From Triops longicaudatus (lineage: Eukaryota; Arthropoda; Branchiopoda; Notostraca; Triopsidae): a DNA stretch of 64,000 nucleotides. The stretch is from assembly GCA_022885665.1 (NCBI GenBank), contig JAGQDJ010000051.1, positions 491,155-555,154 of the forward strand, given 5' to 3'. The notes under the pieces are model-generated. The model saw nothing but the letters and a program-made list of their open reading frames with translations, was not told the origin of the DNA and ran no database searches. Within the stretch, counting starts at the first letter, position 1. The number at the start of each line of letters is the position of its first letter. A program made the translations under genes and the position numbers. Shown piece by piece: positions 45,001 to 48,900 of the stretch.

Positions 45001-45968
45001 CATTTACACATGATATCCAATTATGGAATCGTCTCGATCTTCACGTCGTTTGAAACTCTTACCATTTTACGAATACAAATCTTTTCTGTGTTACATTCCG
45101 TCTATAAACTTCTGTATAGAGAAGTTTAATTAGATTTGCTTTACCACGTGTGAACTTTTAACAAAGTGGTGCTTTGTTGCATCGTCCAAACAGGACAAAC
45201 GTTATAATGAGGTCAATGAGCAGAATAACCTTTGGACCATATCAAAGACCACTCGAAGGGTTGCACGAGCTTTCCAAGACCTTCCCTCCGGCTGTTAAGC
45301 ATTCTTTCGAGATTTCGCGACCTTGCGAGCTGCTCTTCCAACGTCCGAAAATCAAATGAAACTTCTTAAAAACAAATTTCTTTGTCAATTTCTATCAACA
45401 TCACTTTTTCTGTCAATTAAAAAGAACTAATAAAAAATCTAACAAATTTAATCGACTTTAAGCTTATGTACTTTAATATTTCTCTCAGCTTTTTACCCTT
45501 CTTCAATTTTCTATTTAAATGGAAGTTTAAAACTATTTTCAACTTCATTGGATTTTTTTCCCACAAATTCACCCATTTCAGCAACCATTTCCAAGCCGCG
45601 CCTACTTTGCTTACAAAACAAGTTGTAGATGATTTGCATAGCATGTTGTCACATTTCTTACTCTCGCGTAGTTTGCAAACTGAAAAACCGGTACATTGCG
45701 TACTGCTTTTTAGGGTACGTAACCCCGCCCTTGTTTTGAGCGTACCGTTTCTCACCTACGACCCAAATGAAACGCCCGAAGAACGAGACCGAATGCCCAT
45801 GTACGGGAGGCTGTTTTCTAAAAGGAGAGAGACGCACAGAGTCTTTTAAAACCTTACCTGGAGCTTATTGTACGAGTTATAGTCTTGTATTTCCACGTAC
45901 GCGCCTCCGCTGCTGCTGCTGGTGCTGCTGCTATGCGACGCCCGACTTCGGGTGTACCGGCGATCCAT
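1149..45968 (-). CDS. Patronin: Patronin / CAMSAP, microtubule minus-end binding protein (gene-level span, 3' end missing)
   Basis: Calmodulin-regulated spectrin-associated protein family member; these proteins cap and stabilise free microtubule minus ends, so this one should act on non-centrosomal cytoplasmic microtubules. I assembled 25 coding exons (5603 nt, about 1867 residues inside the window). In order they give an N-terminal segment (residues ~38-141), the CAMSAP CH domain (~220-345), a disordered middle, a basic/acidic coiled coil (~743-791), a long Pro/Gln-rich block (~859-1346), a second Glu/Lys/Arg-rich coiled coil (~1427-1505), Ser/Gly-rich linkers, and the C-terminal CKK domain starting near 1780. 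Diagnostic strings seen include KWLLSKAYG, EEFVVHRGRGVPTL, EMERKKEKIMLLSLRR and EYCVFPGVVNREAKQ. The CKK is cut: the last 30 or so family residues lie left of the window. Family identity is very secure; exon 1 and the exon 15/16 junction are the weakest parts. Confidence 0.93.
1598..1696 (-). CDS. Patronin: Patronin exon 24 (before CKK)
   Basis: Reads GPGSLPPGLISKRRGFDDGA, then SDISSTSNNVDYMG, the conserved lead-in to the CKK domain. I used the acceptor CTTCTAG at 1697, because it continues the family pattern PSPSGPGSLPPG; another AG upstream at 1724 would add nine residues in frame. Confidence 0.9.
1819..1996 (-). CDS. Patronin: Patronin exon 23
   Basis: Reads SREFYVCGHGVGALSLAPGG ... then RHSATPPRRAPSPAS and LRRLPSPS. 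The ATPPRRAPSP...PSPSG string matches the segment just before the CKK linker in other arthropod Patronins. Phase 0 in, phase 1 out; acceptor GGTCTTCTTTAG, donor TCTG/GTACAT. Markedly more GC-rich than its surroundings. Confidence 0.82.
2226..2275 (-). CDS. Patronin: Patronin exon 22
   Basis: This exon has 50 nt, encoding ERCWEEDDTDPWLTYL. Phase 1 in, phase 0 out; the donor is CTG/GTAAGA. The acceptor (GGAAG) was chosen to keep phase. Two other AGs upstream would lengthen the exon but break the frame. Confidence 0.6.
2545..2613 (-). CDS. Patronin: Patronin exon 21
   Basis: Short exon reading DDYFESMHSPNFSHKGRKGS across the junction with exon 20, ending SSYL. Phase 1 in and out; donor TTAG/GTAACG. 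Its phase and the Asp-Asp-Tyr start fit the family pattern of this linker. Confidence 0.68.
   Translation of the reverse strand: MTTLSRCTRRILVTRAGKDLLI
2614..3446. other. Patronin intron with a GC-rich open stretch
   Basis: Intron between exons 20 and 21. Bases ~2935-3146 are GC-rich and open on the - strand for 71 codons, ending near a CAG/GTTAGC, but the reading is hydrophobic with Cys and Arg and matches nothing expected here. Not called as an exon. Confidence 0.5.
3447..3560 (-). CDS. Patronin: Patronin exon 20
   Basis: Reads KRSGTGTIRRGGSFRSSREN, then GGFRGSNTSLDE, a third copy of the GSN-SL pattern. Phase 1 in and out; acceptor ATATCAAAG, donor GAAG/GTCTGT. Confidence 0.8.
3561..4312. 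other. Patronin intron between exons 19 and 20
   Basis: AT-rich; an 82-codon + strand frame at 3686-3934 has no recognisable content. Nothing else seen. Confidence 0.5.
4313..4417 (-). CDS. Patronin: Patronin exon 19
   Basis: Arg/Gly/Ser-rich: NRGELRRGEGGRGSNSSLTG, then QNRRGSNASLQG. Phase 1 in and out, consistent with exons 18 and 20. The GSN-SL pattern recurs in the next exon. Confidence 0.82.
4624..4813 (-). CDS. Patronin: Patronin exon 18
   Basis: Reads GKPFEMPEPVNAKPTPKMRP, then GGRPRPKTIHVDSNDLNLA and SSTNLT. RPRPKTIHVD is conserved in arthropod Patronins. Phase 0 in, phase 1 out; acceptor TTTTGCGTAG, donor ACAG/GTAAGA. Confidence 0.9.
5124..5360 (-). CDS. Patronin: Patronin exon 17 (second coiled coil)
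   Basis: This exon has 79 codons, phase 0 at both ends. It begins FALDEMERKKEKIMLLSLRR and continues through a Glu/Lys/Arg-rich helix to RRAAIFEQYRIKKAMEEAEK. This is one of the most conserved CAMSAP segments. Acceptor TTTTGTCTCTAG; donor GAG/GTAGGC. Confidence 0.94.
5579..5819 (-). CDS. Patronin: Patronin exon 16
   Basis: Reads LRSLTAKSRSEEKENRSPAR ... and ends GLGLVIGDELLNPDP, conserved just ahead of the second coiled coil. Donor CCG/GTAAAT, phase 0. The best-looking acceptor would start the exon at 5827 in phase 0, but exon 15 ends in phase 2. An AAAG acceptor 8 nt downstream (start 5819) restores the frame of the whole gene, so I list that. A missed microexon is the alternative. Confidence 0.75.
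6167..7627 (-). CDS. Patronin: Patronin exon 15 (large Pro/Gln-rich exon)
   Basis: This exon has 1461 nt. It starts MNELQSDLQRLSMQQRQLQK, then a long Pro/Gln/Tyr/Met-rich low-complexity region. It ends in the conserved block FMITFDDVTTQPKRPKPQLG and SPKKS. The most obvious donor is CG/GTAAAA at 6167, leaving phase 2. The next exon's best acceptor is phase 0, so this junction needs checking. Confidence 0.88.
7726..8944. mobile_element. Degenerate Tigger/pogo-like non-autonomous element
   Basis: Lies in the Patronin intron between exons 14 and 15. The left end carries ATCTCGCTATAACGAACTCC near 7735; the right end is its inverted, diverged partner (GTTACAGCGAGATTCAACTG, 8925-8944). No transposase frame lies between. 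The end type is that of Tc1/mariner-superfamily Tigger-like elements. No clear TA duplication. Confidence 0.5.
8565..8640. repeat. A-rich low-complexity tract
   Basis: About 76 bases of almost pure A with occasional T, inside the Tigger-like element. Confidence 0.95.
9049..9164 (-). CDS. Patronin: Patronin exon 14
   Basis: Reads GLEERQWQNRERRAPPPESV, then LDAADYEQYQHSLT. It joins exon 15 to give TIMNELQSDLQRL, a helical stretch typical of CAMSAPs. Phase 0 in, phase 2 out; acceptor CATCACAG, donor AT/GTAACC. Confidence 0.8.
9372..9458 (-). CDS. Patronin: Patronin exon 13
   Basis: This exon has 29 codons, phase 0 at both ends: GKGSMSQENLDYEPEPEISV and so on to RSVE. Acidic linker. Acceptor TTTTCAAAAG, donor GAG/GTAACT. 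Confidence 0.78.
9524..9675 (-). CDS. Patronin: Patronin exon 12 (coiled coil)
   Basis: Encodes HGIKKKMEEKRRRFEEEKRK and then SKQRQKVGKMAFLQAVVK, a highly conserved CAMSAP charged helix. Phase 1 in; AAA/GTAAAC donor in phase 0. Confidence 0.92.
9676..10049. other. Patronin intron between exons 11 and 12
   Basis: 374 nt, AT-rich; nothing recognised. Confidence 0.6.
10050..10665 (-). CDS. Patronin: Patronin exon 11
   Basis: This exon has 616 nt, phase 0 in, phase 1 out. It carries the conserved RRNSINDEHHLTIENFGGSQ motif followed by a long Ser-rich tract with SEYYVTSKSA and INIVYMQQDKESVKMG. Acceptor ACTACATAG; donor GAAG/GTAAAT. Confidence 0.9.
10666..11074. other. Patronin intron between exons 10 and 11
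   Basis: 409 nt, very AT-rich; nothing recognised. Confidence 0.6.
11075..11306 (-). CDS. Patronin: Patronin exon 10
   Basis: Begins NAEEFVVHRGRGVPTLHNVV, a conserved CAMSAP signature, and continues through ENLDSPSARFRAAKERF. Phase 2 in, phase 0 out; acceptor TTTTAATGCAG, donor GAG/GTAAGA. Confidence 0.9.
11361..11515. mobile_element. Short Tigger-like MITE remnant
   Basis: Inverted ends ATCTCGCTATAACGAACAG (left) and GTTCGTTACAGCGAG (right) about 150 bp apart. A third copy of the end motif, TTTCGTTATAACGAATC, follows near 11573. The rest of this intron (to 12083) shows no coding. Confidence 0.5.
12084..12177 (-). CDS. Patronin: Patronin exon 9
   Basis: Phase 1 in, phase 2 out. Reads NKSPTPVTPQFAGRKTANNN and ends FPKPDN across the junction with exon 10. 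Acceptor TTACACTTGAAG; donor CAA/GTAAAA. Disordered linker placed by phase and by the next, conserved exon. Confidence 0.75.
12919..13086 (-). CDS. Candidate 168-nt cassette exon in Patronin intron 8
   Basis: The segment has an excellent acceptor (TATATTTTTCCAG) and a GTAAAA donor, and is exactly 168 nt. In phase 1, as both flanking Patronin exons require, it stays open but reads Trp/Cys/His-rich. In phase 0 it reads a more protein-like string (VTLIGGGLANTILSP...), which cannot join the neighbours. It could be a cassette exon, an unrelated exon or chance. Confidence 0.25.
13529..14140. mobile_element. Tigger/pogo-like MITE with inverted ends
   Basis: The left end reads CAGTGGTGCCTCGTATAAAC; the right end, on the other strand, reads CAGTGTTACCTCGAATAACG. 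Both start CAGTG and share a CCTCG core. 612 bp with no credible frame. A TA follows the right end; the left flank is AA, so the duplication is not intact. Confidence 0.6.
14952..15010 (-). CDS. Candidate alternative terminal exon of Patronin
   Basis: A strong acceptor (TTCCTTGACCTCTGCAG) lies in the intron after exon 8. In the exon-8 phase the reading continues ASALTRTKPMSGPKDRHRD and stops. A possible - strand AATAAA lies near 14661. If used, it would give a short isoform holding only the N-terminal region and CH domain. There is no family support. Confidence 0.22.
15285..15377 (-). CDS. Patronin: Patronin exon 8
   Basis: This exon has 93 nt, phase 1 at both ends. In the phase set by exon 7 it reads FRPTSTTGTGVRRQNSLQEK and ends in RFSLQE, a basic Ser-rich linker. 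Another frame is also open across it (VFDPRPPPEL), but its phase fits neither neighbour. Confidence 0.75.
15599..15760 (-). CDS. Patronin: Patronin exon 7 (linker after CH domain)
   Basis: Ser/Pro-rich, then basic: SVRRRKVTPINPIPDLRRSL. Phase 1 at both ends, matching exons 6 and 8. The acceptor is pyrimidine-rich (CTGTTTAG) and the donor is CAG/GTATTG. Disordered and typical of the region behind the CAMSAP CH domain. Confidence 0.8.
15761..16129. other. Patronin intron between exons 6 and 7
   Basis: 369 nt; purine-rich near the exon-7 side. Nothing recognised. Confidence 0.6.
16130..16251 (-). CDS. Patronin: Patronin exon 6 (CH domain, end)
   Basis: Joins exon 5 to read VYMHSSVKQNMLAFLADLF and then FEVRPAKCVTLPG, the last helices of the CAMSAP CH domain. 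Phase 2 in, phase 1 out; donor GATG/GTAAGT. Confidence 0.92.
16701..16790 (+). repeat. Copy A of a TTAACCT-type interspersed repeat
   Basis: About 90 bp that aligns by eye, with many substitutions, to the reverse complement of 42225-42334. It shares the core GCATT.ACTTTCC..TG.TTTG, a GCGCCTGG.TTAAA segment and the TTAAACT.AGTTAAATTA tail. Flanked by TTAACCTGGCTTAACTAACC and GTTAGGTTAGG. Confidence 0.6.
17662..17689. repeat. TA dinucleotide microsatellite
   Basis: About 14 TA units in a Patronin intron. Confidence 0.95.
18100..18347 (-). CDS. Patronin: Patronin exon 5 (CH domain, first part)
   Basis: Starts in phase 0 and ends in phase 2. It encodes most of the CAMSAP CH domain: RELSDLSDGTCLVGLAALYC, then LADSLYNLQLVQKFC and HLTLEDMVYMH. 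The donor is CAG/GTAAAA, completing a Ser codon with exon 6. Confidence 0.92.
18529..18759 (-). CDS. Patronin: Patronin exon 4
   Basis: This exon has 77 codons, phase 0 at both ends. It starts SAHMAVMEAIMALYVKEMV and continues into the region before the CH domain (EEALLFWISKAC). Acceptor TTTCTGCAG; donor GAG/GTTAGG. Confidence 0.92.
18850..19065 (-). CDS. Patronin: Patronin exon 3
   Basis: This exon has 72 codons, phase 0 at both ends. It contains AELYCLALAHIYGDPNY and NHWGVIQALARKGVYVAEP, the conserved N-terminal CAMSAP region. Acceptor TTGTCTCAG and donor ATG/GTAAAA are both good. Confidence 0.92.
19895..20801. mobile_element. hAT-like non-autonomous transposon (copy 1, complete)
   Basis: The left end CAGTGCTTCTCAATAG and the right end CTATTAAGAAGCACTG are inverted repeats with one mismatch. 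Flanks are AGTTACAC (left) and AGTTAAAC (right), an 8-bp duplication with one mismatch. Both features are characteristic of the hAT superfamily. 907 bp without a transposase frame. Diverged relatives lie at 53760 and 42071. Confidence 0.8.
20991..21064. repeat. AAT/ATA trinucleotide microsatellite
   Basis: About 24 uninterrupted units, ending about 52 nt inside the intron from the Patronin exon 2 donor. Long enough to be polymorphic. Confidence 0.97.
21116..21211 (-). CDS. Patronin: Patronin exon 2
   Basis: This exon has 32 codons, phase 0 at both ends, with acceptor TTAACAG and donor GAG/GTAATA. It reads AKQRASVKWLLSKAYG followed by VPEELKEPFYRDSE, the hallmark N-terminal CAMSAP/Patronin block that precedes the CH domain. 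A long AAT microsatellite begins about 50 nt into the following intron. Confidence 0.9.
21212..23873. other. Patronin intron 1, proximal part
   Basis: No exon recognised. 22757-22890 is rich in TTAA/AACCTAACTT-type words and may be another TTAACCT-type element. A 62-codon frame at 23578-23766 on the - strand has no family content. Confidence 0.5.
23874..23939 (-). CDS. Candidate alternative first coding exon of Patronin (22 codons)
   Basis: An ATG at 23939 starts 22 codons (MVQWSPSSVF... to ELTE) ending at a GAG/GTTAGT donor in phase 0, compatible with Patronin exon 2 at 21211. It is the nearest such candidate upstream of exon 2. It has no recognisable motif and is short enough to arise by chance. 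Confidence 0.3.
23940..26888. other. Non-coding stretch in proposed Patronin intron 1
   Basis: No convincing coding region on either strand. A hAT-like end (CAGTCCTTCTCAACAG) sits at 26299. Several 60-140 codon frames at 24.1-24.6 kb read as low-quality shadows. Confidence 0.5.
26889..26927 (-). CDS. Candidate last exon of the 28-33 kb gene (13 codons with stop)
   Basis: A strong acceptor (long pyrimidine tract then AACACCAG) precedes 26927. Joined in phase 0 to the donor at 28294 it gives PTLTKLPTLDWL and a stop. Read with a 2-nt start, the same DNA stays open for about 35 codons to a stop near 26820, but no phase-1 donor for that was found. A possible AATAAA on the - strand lies near 26357. 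The acceptor is credible, the attribution less so. Confidence 0.35.
   Translation of the reverse strand, partial: PTLTKLPTLDWL
26928..28200. other. Between candidate last exon and the 28-33 kb open frame
   Basis: AT-rich, no coding seen. It would be the last intron of the 28-33 kb gene if the 26.9-kb exon is right, otherwise its 3' flank. Confidence 0.5.
28201..33240 (-). CDS. Unrecognised large disordered protein (1679 codons open; probably 1649 plus a short last exon)
   Basis: One uninterrupted frame starts at ATG 33240; an in-frame TGA lies three codons upstream, supporting this start. The protein is hydrophilic, Ser/Glu/Lys-rich and mostly disordered, with a basic N-terminus (residues ~52-90), helical charged stretches (~605-632, ~693-735, ~1290-1310) and no membrane segment or signal peptide. 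Short motifs recur: SWSD/SWSN near 202, 642 and 1526; S/K-V/I-Y-E/D/Q near 154, 212, 511, 651 and 1423; S-L/V/I-I-F near 779, 889 and 1533. A Cys cluster spans ~519-561. A conserved-looking Trp-rich helix (EWLFWDQLHKMRR) is near 1586. The frame passes a strong CAG/GTAAAA donor at 28294, so the last 30 codons to the stop at 28201 may be intron. I do not recognise the family; the length and codon regularity make it a real gene. Confidence 0.85.
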   Translation of the reverse strand: MGRNQKNRQQGSWSPFSSKNELSMNNSLSEGNVAVLKELSLAEEMEGSTSHKRSSRKSSTKSEKKGLKNWKNKSNKEAQRSLRHKKKSDALKQLLGDFPEIPPDAVSDFDLEEEHSKIENDKVKIFGYRAYSAEDATDCNKNKDGEDLTSEAESVYQSRKLLVRQLISQQVKDRRQQKRQSEKVETEHENSNAVRPVSAADSWSDLEEHFASVYEPLPLQVHMETWRKMSREDIMQHISSQQLHRELKDLTRSEILQRIDAIKKGDRYGLKAAQASPKGKPPQLPPKTNPKIKPSKPEPLSSFEYHTYLNSANLGPVLVQGQSLAQIFQAKLRAREGSPNPTVQSSKPVQRSQSMATTSRSSKKGTHLKGSVISRHASFTASDPSLLRNSNHQRPFQTAEVIVHAEASASEEDFGSEAENRYPESEQPVYVSRTEILAKWQRFEGTSGKETSGSRRSKASRYGKTTRSSSVSTTNRSRRTNSSAHSRPASGDIQLRARQRRHSFSSEIHSVYDASWDYCKGHDGFNYGDCSVCLCSSCETLLELQGEAAESPANCDKKHPCGQHEAMYVVNGSEPTPVTQLTSESPTSIRSSVTPEPVPLSHVKWRRIEREKRILEEQERRLLELSKTLKQETESDRETGNSWSNHEFEKIYEPISPGALRHKHRNRSLKASSRTHSHRSTHSTSGQKGKRRIDRAKLIQKLEAKLQESMEAEGNPELLEKRQKQLKKLLRQALDASSESLSNISLGLIYVPMEEQPSKLTKLKALDATDYDTFGSIDSLIFKPKIPTAEDIAEAQEEVSNHFEYLNHEDANSDSDREFSYRSDKTGPEDAVSVDSTFTSPSQLDHATGALSSDLRLRPEHPDLSVLRDIAPPPDDEYQSDSSLSSFSSVIFQGKQLVSDTKEAKAKFGAAGKNTVTTTDPMVDTEQATHEHRGSAADTSPTVEPERDLGSEPSVICTETTTETRYRDSSETYTHPDSDTSWDYMDGKKVANLTDLHHTEHRPSLPTAEEDYQRSLESYVVGNLRKRPSQPSSLDLGIGLEETDKMLQSLRLAEDLQVTNSLRLLYHSSEEATVPLKDLSLPELKVSTQGTQTSQPTSLTPSNSDSNSNSTAKTSIESGILSGPMVESPPPFNNPPRSPSQSSNTDSLENGNSEWPEAPLRSAAALNPELQVCGVKHGEAVYGAKNAVAASMLLAEYSQKKSLTDYKETPLVLRNGSPVQLSEQTFRDTLPRNKNTACETPVKVEQTSQRALATSHVAHGGRPAGSSNESKDSKLMAAKILSPFGIERRDTMIRELKMKLKEKFQSEIDDEIDNSKHAPLRPSESRVSRQSVTAKRELLAPKFSQMFGSLASNKAQSKPNESWSMPTGPPPPIPSSNVSSHQPRSFHQDTKTSQGHVNNSGNNESSLLHEGRELAYDTEASSIYDPSLPDDVKDLKPLPLVTKPTKIRNDQRLNELTALPLVTSNTSSQQQLMHSEFYQAPHWTEYWEQEMEAPEERQQGIPDTVPGANKSVRFTTRRKGADPNNSWSDMESIIFAEDRSVTSFHLATAMATMFPAPVLLPATAPTPSAAAVHKPPMSRMATYKDEWLFWDQLHKMRRSNAPEDRERWQDEKTKRMLLWIHHSQSQLASSNEENPSYGAAITHQPTWWQVKTVKSLVRQTTKQTLLYPRNLLTPIDSRI
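33241..40372. other. Upstream of the unrecognised gene; no gene seen
   Basis: Holds the promoter and 5' UTR of the 28-33 kb gene, which I cannot delimit. A run of nine or ten G is near 38350. No coding frame of quality on either strand. Confidence 0.5.
40373..40498 (-). CDS. Candidate alternative first coding exon of Patronin (42 codons)
   Basis: An ATG at 40498 opens 42 codons beginning MEWVTWLRQCC and ending in ADLAENVARE at a GAG/GTAAAC donor, phase 0. That is compatible with Patronin exon 2. The second half looks coding: acidic, with regular codon use. The same stretch could instead be an internal exon starting after the pyrimidine-rich acceptor just before 40433, but that reading needs phase 2 and fits no neighbour here. 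I recognise no domain in it. Confidence 0.35.
40980..41811. mobile_element. Degenerate Tigger-like region
   Basis: Several copies of the end motif: TTTCGCTATAACGAACTTC near 41006, CCTGTTATAACGGACTC near 41140, GATATAACGAACTTG near 41572 and GGCTATAACGAACTG near 41630. It ends in the inverse of CAGTAAACCTTGATATAACA at about 41811. No transposase frame. Could be two overlapping insertions. Confidence 0.5.
41950..42071 (-). mobile_element. hAT-like element fragment (copy 3, inverted)
   Basis: The reverse complement starts GTGCTTCTCAGTAGTGGGTA and continues with GGTAATGGAGCC, matching the first ~100 bp of copy 1 (GGTAACGGAGCC there). The rest of the element is not seen. Confidence 0.55.
42225..42334 (-). 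repeat. Copy B of the TTAACCT-type interspersed repeat
   Basis: Reverse complement of the family seen at 16701. The following bases to about 42420 are rich in GTTAAGTTTGGTT and CAGGTTAAGTT and roughly mirror the left side, suggesting an inverted-repeat element. Confidence 0.55.
45858..45968 (-). CDS. Patronin: Patronin coding exon 1 (proposed; residues 1-37)
   Basis: ATG at 45968 in a good context (A at -3, G at +4) opens a 37-codon frame rich in Arg and Ser. It ends in EIQDYNSYNKLQ and a perfect CAG/GTAAGG donor in phase 0. Patronin exon 2 begins in phase 0 with AKQRASVKW. Insect Patronins, as I recall them, have a short Asp-Tyr-containing stretch just before AKQRAS, so the join looks natural. 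It implies a 24.6-kb intron containing the gene at 28-33 kb. Alternative: this is the first exon of another gene, and one of the other two phase-0 first-exon candidates starts Patronin. Confidence 0.62.
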
Positions 45969-48900
45969 TTTGCCACGCGTTGATTTCCTGAGGAACGCAG
46001 CCTGACAAGCAATTCCCAATGCCACTGAATACACTTATAAATATCCCAATGTTGGCTAACACACCCACACCAGAATCCAAAAAAAGCCGTAAATAAGGAG
46101 TCCAATATACACTGCACCAAATTCACCTACAAAGAAAATATATAAAAAAAATCTTATTGTGTCAAATTAGATCTGCATAATTACTGCATTTATTGTACAT
46201 AGTTTAAACATTATCCAATAAAGGAGTTGGCGAATACAACTCTACAAAAACGAATTGTCCTTGTTTTTCAAACACACGAATACAACACCCAAATAATTGG
46301 CAGGACACTGATAATATATTAGATTATCCTTTACCTTTGGAGCTGAAACATTACCACGAAATATAACAGTTGTACACGCATGACGTGGTGTTAATTAGCC
46401 GCATTAATCCTTCACAGTTACCTGGCACTGAGCTTGTTTTCAATTTAGGTTGCTAATTGATGTTCAGGTTTTTTAAGGGCTAAAAGTTGAAATTATCTCG
46501 ATGAATGCTACGTAATGTACTTAAAGATGCAAGTAGCTTGAAGATTGCGGCAAAAACTGAGGCACGAAATTGACAGTAAAAAAACAACCACTCCAAAACA
46601 ACTACTGGTTGTTTCTGAACTTGGGCTTTAATTGTGGCTTAAAAACTACGTTTTACCTATTGATTAAAGATGGTTAATTGAGATTGTGAAGTTTTATTAC
46701 CTAATAATTCATTGTTGAAAGAGTTCTGCTTCAGTTAGTGTGCGGATGAATCACAATAACACAGAAAATTGTTCGGCAGTTCCAAGGCCGCAAAGCTCAA
46801 CCGCCATGACACTTTGTTAACGCCACCGGCCGCTGGGCGCCTCCTGTGTGCTGGTTGAATTTTTGCGCGCGAAACGACCAGAAACGACCGTTGCAAACGA
46901 TGAGTAGGACATCTTTATTTTTCGAATTTTTCTTTAAGGATTATTTGTTTCAATATTTCTTGCTCACAGTAATGACTTCTAGTATTCAGAGCCCAGTTCA
47001 GCAGTCAAAATACCTTCAGATCACATTATACAGATGAGACGCACTCTTTTAATGGTCATCGTCAAGACAATTTCTTATAGGATTTACAAATTAAAAGTTA
47101 CTTTGAATTTTTGTTTATTTTTTACATCTTCAATGTGTGAATTTTTTTAAAGAAAGGGATAATTTTTTACTAAAAAATAAGATCAGATCGCATTAACAGA
47201 CCTTTAACAAAACAATTAATTGTTCAAAGTCAAATGATTCAAGTAATGTCGCTTGTGAATTTTCAGCGTGACCAATTTAAAACATAATAATCAGCCGGCT
47301 GGTTTCCCTATAGACAAAATTCCTAAGACACTTATAAAGGATTCATTTAAAAAAATCAATTTTTTGAGATCAGAACAGGAGTTCCCAAATTTTTCCCCTC
47401 GCGCCGCCTTGCCAGAGGCAAGTTGCCACCTCGAGACCTGTGTCACGTCGCCCCTTTCCAGAAATAGGGTCGTTTCGTACGAGGGCCGTACCCAGTTAAT
47501 TGTACCAGTGCACTTATCTGAAAGTGTTTCTTTTTTACCTGTTCAGTTATTTTTACAAAGAAAGACAAAAACTTTTTTCCACAAATTTAAAAAGAGAATA
47601 ATCCATTCAAATAAAAGACTACAGACTCAAACATTAGAAGGAACCATATAATTTTTTATCCAAAAACGAAAGAAAACGTGCCACACAGTGCATTACTGCC
47701 ATCCGAAAATCACTTCGGCAATACCGCAGCAGTTAGTGCATTATTGGTGCTTCAGACGTTTTCGCAACTTTCACGCCAATAATGTACTAATTGCAGCAAT
47801 ATCGCCGTTTTTGTATATGTTTCGAAGTTATATAGACTGCCGTACTCTATAGATTGTTAAGTGTTTATGACATTAACCCGTATTCGTATTTATGAGTGTC
47901 TTTGATACCAAACCGCATTTTGAAATAAGAAGCAAACCTTGGACATTACGAAAGTTAATAAAGAATCATGTCGCAGTTACATGCAGTACAGGCAATATCA
48001 CTTTCGTACTCAGGGGAGTTGTAGGGCTCTAACTCCCCCTCCCCCCGAAACGTTAAATTTGTAATAGTAAGCATGGGGGACTAAAAAGTGTCCAAAAAAG
48101 TTGTACACTGAAGGCTTCCCCCNCCCCCCCCCCTACCCCTGAACCAAAAAACTCTCAAACATACGATTTGGTGCATCCCTTGTTACGAACTCCATATTCT
48201 TAAAGAACTCTATAACTCCATTTGAGCAACTAGTTTCCGAGACTAGTGGGCGGATTCCATATTATTATCCAGTGACTCTCCACCAGGATCGGACGGTAAC
48301 GCTCCCGATATAAGCCAGAATTTTAAAAACATTTGCACGTGGTCTACATGTGAGAAGGTGTTCTTATTACCTAGAAAGAAGTGTTGATAGTGCCAAGGTT
48401 ACTGGGGCTACACCAAGACTTTATCACGTGTAACACTTTCTCTGTAACTGTCGCTTTGCAGTTCTCTTTTTGCGCTGTTATTTTGAGTCTAGTTGAAGTT
48501 TTCTTTGCTTGCAGTGTTTTCCGTGAAATTGTTACTCCTAGAATGAACGGAGCAGATGCTTATACGTTCTGAGATATCAAATCATGAAATAGTGGAATAT
48601 TTTCTTACGTCTACTATTCAAATGAAATGTATCCGAAAATCTGGTCCAGGTTCTTGATTAATCCGCATACAACATTGTAACGTGACTTTCGTTCCACTTT
48701 GGCTTTCTATTTTAAATTCTCTTTTTCCTGTATGCGTTTCACATCACAGTGCACAGCACTTGATTACTTTCCATGAGCCACACAAATGCTTAAAAAAAAA
48801 AGAACGGGTACTGTAAAAGTAAGCACGTGTGAATGTAAGCAACCAGGCTTATACTGGTCAGCCGTAGCGATCCTGGTGGGAGAGTCCCTGGACATTAATA

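Larger units (their letters stand above)
40499..45857. other. Proposed Patronin intron 1, distal part
   Basis: Contains a Tigger-like element, a hAT fragment and a TTAACCT-type repeat, listed separately. Frames at 40712-41098 (+) and 42642-42878 (+) have no recognisable domains. Otherwise AT-rich and empty. Confidence 0.5.
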
